A DNA stretch of 12,219 nucleotides. Source: an uncultured Lachnospiraceae bacterium (lineage in GTDB: Bacteria; Bacillota; Clostridia; Lachnospirales; Lachnospiraceae). Position numbers and translations under genes: made by a program. The first letter of the stretch is position 1. The number at the start of each line of letters is the position of its first letter. Below, piece by piece: positions 8,701-12,219 of the stretch. Where the stretch lies: the NCBI GenBank assembly GCA_905236275.1, contig CAJOPI010000114.1, positions 1-12,219 of the forward strand, written 5' to 3'. Below the pieces are notes generated by a model. It ran no database searches. It had not been told where the DNA came from and saw nothing but the letters and a program-made list of their open reading frames with translations.

Positions 8701-9629
8701 CCTTCCTTGAACTCGTTCTCGAATTTCTGACCGAAACCGTCGTTTGTAAGGCTTCTGTTAGTTACCTTAACGGCCTTCTTTCCGCTGTGGGAGTCCTTTG
8801 TCTCTGAAATACTGAGCTTGTCATTTTTTCCTGACTCATGCTCATAGGTCGTCCAGCCTTCCGTACCCTTCTCAGCGTCACCGTTTACAACGAGTTCGCT
8901 GTCACCTGTCTCATAGGACATCGAGAAATCGTCAAGATAGTAATCCATGAGGTCATTCTCTTCTGTCGGGTTCCCTGACCATGGTGTCTCTATGAAAACG
9001 CGGTTGAAATCGTCGTTGAAGGCCCAATCCTGTCCTTCACAGTTTACGCTTTCCGGTATCTTATAGGTTGCGCTAAACTCAGTCCATTCACCTTTCTTCG
9101 CTGTGAACTGAACTACATTGTCTCTGTATCTGTAGCTCGGTCCGTTCTGTATCTCAACTCTGAAAGCCTTTGTAGCAGGACCGTCCTTGTACATAAGCTT
9201 TCCGCTGAATTTGTAGGTCTTGCCAACTTCAAGCTTGCCGTCAAGATTCTGCTCTGCACCTGCGCCACAGGTTTTCCTGTTCTTTACCCATACGCAGTAA
9301 TTTCCGTCATCTTCGGGCTCCTCATCCTCGGAAGCATTGAGGGCATTGACGGACTGTATGTCAATCTCCCCTCGCTCTGTGTTCGTTACACTCCAGCCTT
9401 CAGTTGTACCTGTTGAAACATCCCCATTCGTCGCAAGCTCAACGCTTACCTTCTTCCTGCCGCTCTTCTTCTCTGCCTTTGCACCGGTCTCTTCCGCAAG
9501 AATCTCCAGCCCGCTTCCGGTACGAACCTCAGCTGCCAGAGCATTTACCGGAAGATTGCCCAATGCGAGCATCATCGCCAATGTGGCTGCCGTTGCGCGC
9601 GAGCCCATCAGTCTCTTCTTCATTCCCAT
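5790..9629 (-). CDS. Secreted multi-module GH43 arabinoxylan-active glycoside hydrolase
   Basis: A 1279-residue exported enzyme. The start is ATG 9629: AGGAG (9636-9640) lies 6 nt upstream, while the longer reading frame to 9674 lacks a good site. Modules in order: signal peptide (about 1-33, ending NALAA); two CBM4_9-type modules, each opening with NGD...GW (about 63-237 and 243-405); a beta-sandwich of cohesin-like pattern (about 416-555, uncertain); a GH43 five-bladed propeller resembling XynD arabinofuranohydrolases (about 570-900), with probable base D579 (GADPYA), modulator D712 (FDPAV) and acid E772 (FEDSGIFKYNGKYY); a CBM6-type module opening IEAE (about 904-1025); an acidic Pro-rich repeat linker (about 1030-1105); and a Lys-rich Ig-like C-terminus (about 1130-1279). 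It probably removes arabinofuranosyl groups from arabinoxylan outside the cell, but a xylosidase role is possible. No dockerin, SLH or LPXTG anchor is seen. Confidence 0.93.
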   Translation of the reverse strand: MGMKKRLMGSRATAATLAMMLALGNLPVNALAAEVRTGSGLEILAEETGAKAEKKSGRKKVSVELATNGDVSTGTTEGWSVTNTERGEIDIQSVNALNASEDEEPEDDGNYCVWVKNRKTCGAGAEQNLDGKLEVGKTYKFSGKLMYKDGPATKAFRVEIQNGPSYRYRDNVVQFTAKKGEWTEFSATYKIPESVNCEGQDWAFNDDFNRVFIETPWSGNPTEENDLMDYYLDDFSMSYETGDSELVVNGDAEKGTEGWTTYEHESGKNDKLSISETKDSHSGKKAVKVTNRSLTNDGFGQKFENEFKEGYTYKFSAWVKQDEVDSQSIALSIRKGEGQSFTTIDTKEVKKGEWVNLSGKYTFSEDDDRDVVSVYFETPWKNASDTTEADLVDITADDLSIVELSKDANEGNKDYRESDLKASLEAPDEILGVINQEAEAKIKLDKLEKKDYKSLKLTAALPEKVSVDDVEFNKDAISGDAEYRMEDDKLVIEVKGDDVAFDAEDGLFATLKLKMNGYVRKDVEGKIALLSAHVDGGRNVFYEVKDASKTVMLKYLDTGAIAKKLGCSNPLYTQEFGADPYAIVYNDRVYVYMTADDYEYDANGNLKDNAYGYIKTLRVISSSDMVNWTDHGTMKIAGQDGPAKWASHSWAPAVAHKVIDGKDKFFLYFANDGSGIGVVESDSPIGPWKDPVGGYLLNRKVPGCEGVEWCFDPAVLVDDDGSAYIYFGGGIPNNGRNGEAYNPHTARVAKLGEDMISIDGEAVEIDAPAMFEDSGIFKYNGKYYYNYCTNFMNHSKEGYPGNGNIAYMVSDDPMGPFEYAGEIFDNPATWFGVGGNNHHATFVFRGKSYFIYHAQTVAKELGTAKGYRSTHIDAMEFDEDGNILPIKGTYEGISQLESLDPYKTIEAETIAWNKGIKVADIDGSNANRELTSLDDGDWTSVAGVDFGEKGADKFTARVKSKKGGTIEVRLDSPEGSLVGELEVPEGTDEYKDLSTELTKITGERNVFFVFRGDGEDLMTVDSYIFGEGEIKEPDKPGEDTPAVDPDKPGHDDPEKPGEDKPIVEPDKPGEDKPDKPGEDTPVNPDKPSEDTPDEPEKPAEDLTKPDSEPAPKASAGSGKSSTAEQIAAPKDTTTLASDESGNVTVNASARKLVLKGDKGSFKITAGKGVKVSKKGKLSIKKKCTGFTVTYTAGGKEVTKTVAVEQPKLPKKVKAGTDGAELTLEGTEISTAVWSSSKPNNVKISVSKDGRHVLVTSSKKGKVKVTAQINGRNYTTTVIF
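6330..6540 (-). repeat. In-gene direct repeats coding an acidic Pro-rich linker
   Basis: Within the GH43 gene the six-residue unit [D/E]-K-P-[G/S/A]-[E/H]-D occurs seven times (DKPGED, DKPGHD, EKPGED, DKPGED, DKPGED, DKPSED, EKPAED), separated by short P/V/T/D spacers. The DNA repeats around the motif TCACCCGGCTTGTCAGG. Such tracts act as flexible linkers between modules and can change in copy number by slippage. Confidence 0.85.
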
Positions 9630-9635
9630 GTCCTT

Positions 9636-9640
9636 CTCCT
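9636..9640 (-). promoter_or_regulatory. Ribosome binding site deciding the GH43 start
   Basis: AGGAG lies 6 nt before ATG 9629, and 12 nt before the second ATG at 9623. The upstream in-frame ATG at 9674 has no comparable site, and using it would put 15 charged residues ahead of the signal peptide. This favours 9629. Confidence 0.85.
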
Positions 9641-9770
9641 TGTATAGATATTTTACGTCAAACGAAATCCCCAATACCGATTTCCGTTTGTATTATTTTA
9701 TATACATTTTATAGATTTTGACGGGATTTTCATCCCTAAAAAGTTAAGGAGTTTAGGATATTTGTGGTAT

Positions 9771-9784
9771 AAAACTATAGTTTT
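9771..9784. promoter_or_regulatory. Perfect palindrome, possible operator upstream of GH43
   Basis: AAAACTATAGTTTT is a perfect 14-bp palindrome about 142 bp upstream of the GH43 start and beyond the likely -10 region. The position suits an activator site. Binding protein unknown; it may be a chance palindrome in AT-rich DNA. Confidence 0.3.
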
Positions 9785-9865
9785 TTGGATTTTGTTGGTT
9801 ATTTGGTAGAACTTTTCAGAGATTTGACCTTTTGAGATACAGATTTTCATGATAATTATCTTTAA

Positions 9866-9901
9866 AACAAAAAATCAGACGCAGTTCTTTACGTCTGATT
9901 C
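9866..9901 (-). terminator. sstT: Intrinsic terminator of sstT
   Basis: On the - strand, AATCAGACG (9901-9893) and CGTCTGATT (9882-9874) form a perfect 9-bp stem with a 10-nt loop, followed by a T-rich run. It begins 34 nt after the sstT stop. A textbook rho-independent terminator that separates sstT from the GH43 gene. Confidence 0.92.
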
Positions 9902-9934
9902 CTGTTTTTGAATAGATATGACGTATTAGGATGA

Positions 9935-11179
9935 TCACTTAAGGAAGTCCGGAAGTTCTCTTCCCTCTTTTTTCCACTGCATGAATTCCGCGGTGGCAGC
10001 AAACATTACATCACCGGAGGAGTTAAGCGCAGTTTCCACAGAATCCTGAATCACTCCTATGATAAAGCCTACACCGACTACCTGCATTGCAACATCCTGA
10101 GGTATTCCGAAAAGCGAGCATGCCATAGGTATCAAAAGGAGCGAACCACCTGCCACACCTGATGCACCGCAGGCTGCAAGAGCTGCTATGAAGGACAGGA
10201 GCAACGCCGAACCGAAGGTTACATTTATGCCCATCGTATTTGCTGCGGCAAGTGTCAGAACCGTTATTGTTACCGCCGCCCCGTCCATGTTTATCGTTGC
10301 GCCGAGCGGTATTGATACGGAATACATCTCGCTGTCAAGTCCAAGCTCCTCGCAGAGCTCCATATTTATGGGGATATTTGCCGCCGAGCTCCTTGTGAAA
10401 AATGCAGTCACGCCGGATTGCTTCAGACATCTGAAAACAAGCGGATACGGGTTTCTCCCAAGTGCTATGAATGCGATGAGCGGGTCTATTATCAGAGCAA
10501 CCGTCAGCATGCATCCTACGAGCAGCAGAAGCAGCGCACCATAGTCAACGAAGATCGACATTCCGTTAGAGGAAATACTCGAATACACCAGCCCCAATAT
10601 TCCGAAGGGAGCGAGATTTATTATCCATCTTACCACCATGGATACCGCATCAGCGCTGTTTGCAAAAAAGGTCTTCGTAGTATCCGAAGCGGTATTTTTA
10701 AGTGCAAGCCCAAGAAAAGCCGCCCAGAAAAGTATACCCAGATACTTTCCGTCTGCTAAGGACTGAAGCGGATTTGCAACCATTCCAAGAAGAAGGTTCT
10801 TCATAATTTCAGGCAGACCCGACGGAATCACATCCGCCTCGGCTCCCTGTGTAAGCTTAATGGAAACAGGGAATATAAAGCTTGCGATAACCGAAACAAC
10901 AGCTGCCAGAAATGTACTTATCACATACAAAAAGATTACGGTTCTGAATTTACGCCCAAGCTTTTCGCGTCCCCTGCAAAGTGAAGCCGTTACAAGTACG
11001 AATACAAGCACCGGCGCGATTGCTTTCAGTGCTCCCACGAAAATATCGCCCAAAAAGCCGATCCACTCAACTCCCGGTACGGCAAGTGCCAGAACTATTC
11101 CAACCGCAAGACCGATTGCTATTCTGATTATCAGGCTCGTTTCATTGTAGCATTTGACTGCTTTTTTTAATGTTCCCAT
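9935..11179 (-). CDS. sstT: Sodium:serine/threonine symporter SstT
   Basis: A 414-residue inner-membrane transporter of the DAACS (glutamate transporter-like) family that imports serine and threonine with sodium. The length matches SstT. It has about eight hydrophobic helices plus two re-entrant hairpins. The first hairpin contains FFTRSSAANIPIN (around R263), the helix-7 motif is NMDGAA (N297-A302), which is the SstT form rather than the NMDGT of glutamate carriers, and the second hairpin contains ASGVAGGSLLLIP. The start ATG at 11179 follows the purine stretch GAAGAGA. It is probably a single-gene transcript: its own sigma-A-like promoter lies upstream (11259-11288) and a strong terminator follows. 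Imported serine can be deaminated to pyruvate; no catabolic gene is next to it. Confidence 0.95.
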   Translation of the reverse strand: MGTLKKAVKCYNETSLIIRIAIGLAVGIVLALAVPGVEWIGFLGDIFVGALKAIAPVLVFVLVTASLCRGREKLGRKFRTVIFLYVISTFLAAVVSVIASFIFPVSIKLTQGAEADVIPSGLPEIMKNLLLGMVANPLQSLADGKYLGILFWAAFLGLALKNTASDTTKTFFANSADAVSMVVRWIINLAPFGILGLVYSSISSNGMSIFVDYGALLLLLVGCMLTVALIIDPLIAFIALGRNPYPLVFRCLKQSGVTAFFTRSSAANIPINMELCEELGLDSEMYSVSIPLGATINMDGAAVTITVLTLAAANTMGINVTFGSALLLSFIAALAACGASGVAGGSLLLIPMACSLFGIPQDVAMQVVGVGFIIGVIQDSVETALNSSGDVMFAATAEFMQWKKEGRELPDFLK

Positions 11180-11240
11180 TCTCTTCTATTCTCCATATGT
11201 TTCGTATTCGTTTTACCACTTTAACGCATTGACGTTTTTA

Positions 11241-11256
11241 AGTGATGAAACTCACT
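11241..11256. promoter_or_regulatory. Inverted repeat at the sstT transcription start
   Basis: AGTGATGAAACTCACT is a 5-bp inverted repeat (AGTGA / TCACT) with a 6-nt centre, just downstream of the sstT -10 box. A second repeat of like form, AACG-CATTGA-CGTT, follows at 11223-11236. They could be a repressor operator or a short leader hairpin. No known regulator is recognised. Confidence 0.35.
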
Positions 11257-11258
11257 CT

Positions 11259-11288
11259 ATAATAGCATATCACCTCGTTTTTTATCAA
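11259..11288 (-). promoter_or_regulatory. Sigma-A-like promoter of sstT
   Basis: On the - strand, TTGATA (11283-11288) and TATTAT (11259-11264) are separated by 18 nt; the boxes match five and four or five of the six consensus bases. Transcription would begin near 11250 and leave a leader of about 70 nt before the sstT ATG. Confidence 0.65.
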
Positions 11289-11388
11289 TTCTTTTATGAG
11301 TTGAGCATCAAAGATATTCATCAAGGCATTCTGAAATCACCTTATAAAAGTTCTTTAGCTGAGTCTCCTTATTGTAATCATAGATTTC

Positions 11389-12018
11389 TCAGAAACCTAA
11401 GTTTTCATTTACAAGTATTACGTGTATCCTGTCCTTATGTTTTGAATAACGTGTTACAAGGAACTGGCAGCAGATGGTATCAGGCGATTTACAGTTCATA
11501 CAGGAGCCTGTTTTGGCACAGGGAGTTGACAGACCAAACCGCTGGGCATTTATAGGTGCTGCAACATTTCTTGCCCTTTTCATTGCCCCGTCCACATCAT
11601 CACATACCTTATTCATTCCGACAATGAATATCACTTTTTTCGGGCCCTGTGCAATCGCCGAAACGCGGTTGGCATTTCCATCAATATTGACCAGAATACC
11701 ATCCTCTGTCATGGCATTTGCACTGCTTAAAAACACGTCCGCATCATAAGCTGCAAGCATTGCCTTCCTTTTGTCCTCTGCCTTGTCGCGGTCAATGAAA
11801 TTATAATTTCCTTTTTTAACAGCCTCCACAAGTCCGATTTCATGAGCACTCATTGCACCGCCCATTGCCACGCTCCCGCCCTCCGGGATAAGTCCAAGTG
11901 CTATCTTTACTGCCTCGGAAGCATCCTTTGCATAATAACCGGACATATTCCGAGACTCCAAGCCCTTTATAACCTTCTGAGCCAAGAGGTCATTTCTTTT
12001 AACAATGTTTTCGTTCAT
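11389..12018 (-). CDS. LUD-domain protein (LutC/YkgG-like) with C-terminal cysteine cluster
   Basis: A 209-residue protein of the LUD (DUF162) family. The family includes LutC and part of LutB of the lactate-oxidation complex, but many short clostridial members are unassigned. It shows the usual features: a nucleotide-binding-like loop GGSVAMGGAMSAHEIG, the central ANAMTEDGILVNIDGNANRV segment, VIFIVGMNK and a C-terminal RIHVILVNENLGF strand. C167, C173, C176, C183 and C184 form a CX5CX2CX6CC cluster that could bind an iron-sulfur cluster or metal (inference). ATG 12018 has a strong GGAGG site 5 nt upstream. LutA and LutB genes are not seen nearby, so a role in lactate use is not established. 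A structured repeat element lies just upstream. Confidence 0.9.
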   Translation of the reverse strand: MNENIVKRNDLLAQKVIKGLESRNMSGYYAKDASEAVKIALGLIPEGGSVAMGGAMSAHEIGLVEAVKKGNYNFIDRDKAEDKRKAMLAAYDADVFLSSANAMTEDGILVNIDGNANRVSAIAQGPKKVIFIVGMNKVCDDVDGAMKRARNVAAPINAQRFGLSTPCAKTGSCMNCKSPDTICCQFLVTRYSKHKDRIHVILVNENLGF

Positions 12019-12023
12019 GGATT

Positions 12024-12030
12024 CCTCCTT
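12024..12030 (-). promoter_or_regulatory. Ribosome binding site of the LUD gene
   Basis: AAGGAGG lies 5 nt before ATG 12018, a near-perfect Shine-Dalgarno match that fixes the start. No convincing -10/-35 pair is seen in the 37 nt between the start and the hairpin at 12055, so the promoter is inside or beyond the structured element. Confidence 0.85.
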
Positions 12031-12054
12031 CTAACTACCTGTTCATACAATGAT

Positions 12055-12184
12055 GTTGGGGTCAAAAGGTATTTTGCCCCCAACTGATGCCCACGCATTG
12101 CTCCATTGCTTCGCAATTCACGCAATGCTGCAATCATTCGGAATCCGCATGTTTACTACGTAAACAGCTACTTCCTCATGATTG
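12055..12184. repeat. Structured palindromic intergenic element with three stem-loops
   Basis: Three inverted repeats stand in a row. First, GTTGGGG-TCAAAA (12055-12067) pairs with ATTTTGC-CCCCAAC (12071-12084), a 12-bp stem with one mismatch and a tiny loop. Second, GCATTGC (12095-12101) / GCAATGC (12122-12128) encloses ATTGC (12105-12109) / GCAAT (12113-12117). Third, CAATCAT (12131-12137) / ATGATTG (12178-12184) encloses GGAA / TTCC (12140-12143, 12172-12175) and then TGTTTAC / GTAAACA (12150-12156, 12160-12166). No coding potential is seen. It has the look of a dispersed REP-like element or a folded RNA leader; it may extend beyond the window. Confidence 0.7.
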
Positions 12185-12219
12185 GGCGGGTCAACAAGTC
12201 ATACAGCAGATCATGCAAG

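Larger units (their letters stand above)
9630..9934. other. AT-rich intergenic leader of the GH43 gene
   Basis: This 305-bp stretch has no gene. On the - strand it holds, in order, the sstT terminator (9866-9901), a perfect 10-bp palindrome GATAATTATC (9852-9861), a perfect 14-bp palindrome AAAACTATAGTTTT (9771-9784), an inverted repeat GGGAT-GAAA-ATCCC (9723-9736), an AT-rich run with TATAAAAT near 9690-9710 that could be a -10 element, and the Shine-Dalgarno AGGAG (9636-9640). No consensus -35 box is seen, which fits a promoter needing an activator. That last point is inference. Confidence 0.6.

Noticed and set aside
9630..9674. Fifteen-codon upstream extension of the GH43 gene to ATG 9674.
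   Set aside because: The strong AGGAG site is inside the extension and points to ATG 9629; the extension would put a charged segment before the signal peptide.
9852..9861. GATAATTATC as a Fur box.
   Set aside because: Only 10 bp of palindrome is present, not the longer repeated GATAAT pattern, and it lies just past the sstT terminator in AT-rich DNA.
11241..11321. 27-codon ORF starting MNIFDAQ as a real small gene.
   Set aside because: No ribosome site at proper distance, and it overlaps the sstT -10 and -35 boxes; kept only as a possible decayed fragment.

Overview
The window most likely comes from an anaerobic, motile, plant-fibre-degrading Firmicute of the Lachnospiraceae type (Butyrivibrio, Lachnospira or Roseburia relatives). 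This is inferred from moderate GC, Gram-positive Shine-Dalgarno sites, a YesM/YesN-type sensor pair, a very large secreted multi-module GH43 enzyme with Ig-like C-terminal modules, and a near-consensus flagellar-sigma promoter. Species cannot be named from the sequence alone.

Layout. One gene is on the + strand at the left edge: a response regulator fused to an EAL c-di-GMP phosphodiesterase (124-1362), preceded by a sigma-D/sigma-28-like promoter (63-90). It ends at a two-way terminator (1387-1435). Everything else is on the - strand. Reading leftward from the right edge, these are: a structured palindromic intergenic element (12055 to at least 12184); a LUD-domain (LutC/YkgG-like) protein with a cysteine cluster (11389-12018); a sodium:serine/threonine symporter SstT (9935-11179) with its own promoter and a strong terminator; a 305-bp AT-rich leader; a secreted 1279-residue GH43 arabinoxylan-active enzyme (5790-9629); a strong hairpin terminator (5714-5752); and a tight three-gene operon encoding a YesM-type histidine kinase, a YesN-type AraC response regulator and a family-1 solute-binding protein (5694 down to 1444).

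How the genes may work together. The GH43 enzyme probably removes arabinose or related side groups from arabinoxylan outside the cell. The adjacent kinase/regulator pair would then sense a sugar or oligosaccharide. The binding protein is translationally coupled to the regulator (ATGA overlap). It has no lipobox and appears held to the membrane by an uncleaved N-terminal helix, with no permease genes beside it. This fits a membrane-anchored sensing partner of the kinase, as described for the XylFII-LytS-YesN three-component system of clostridia, better than a transport component. That idea is the most interesting hypothesis here. The second is placement of the c-di-GMP phosphodiesterase in the flagellar regulon. 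SstT and the LUD protein look like unrelated metabolic neighbours.
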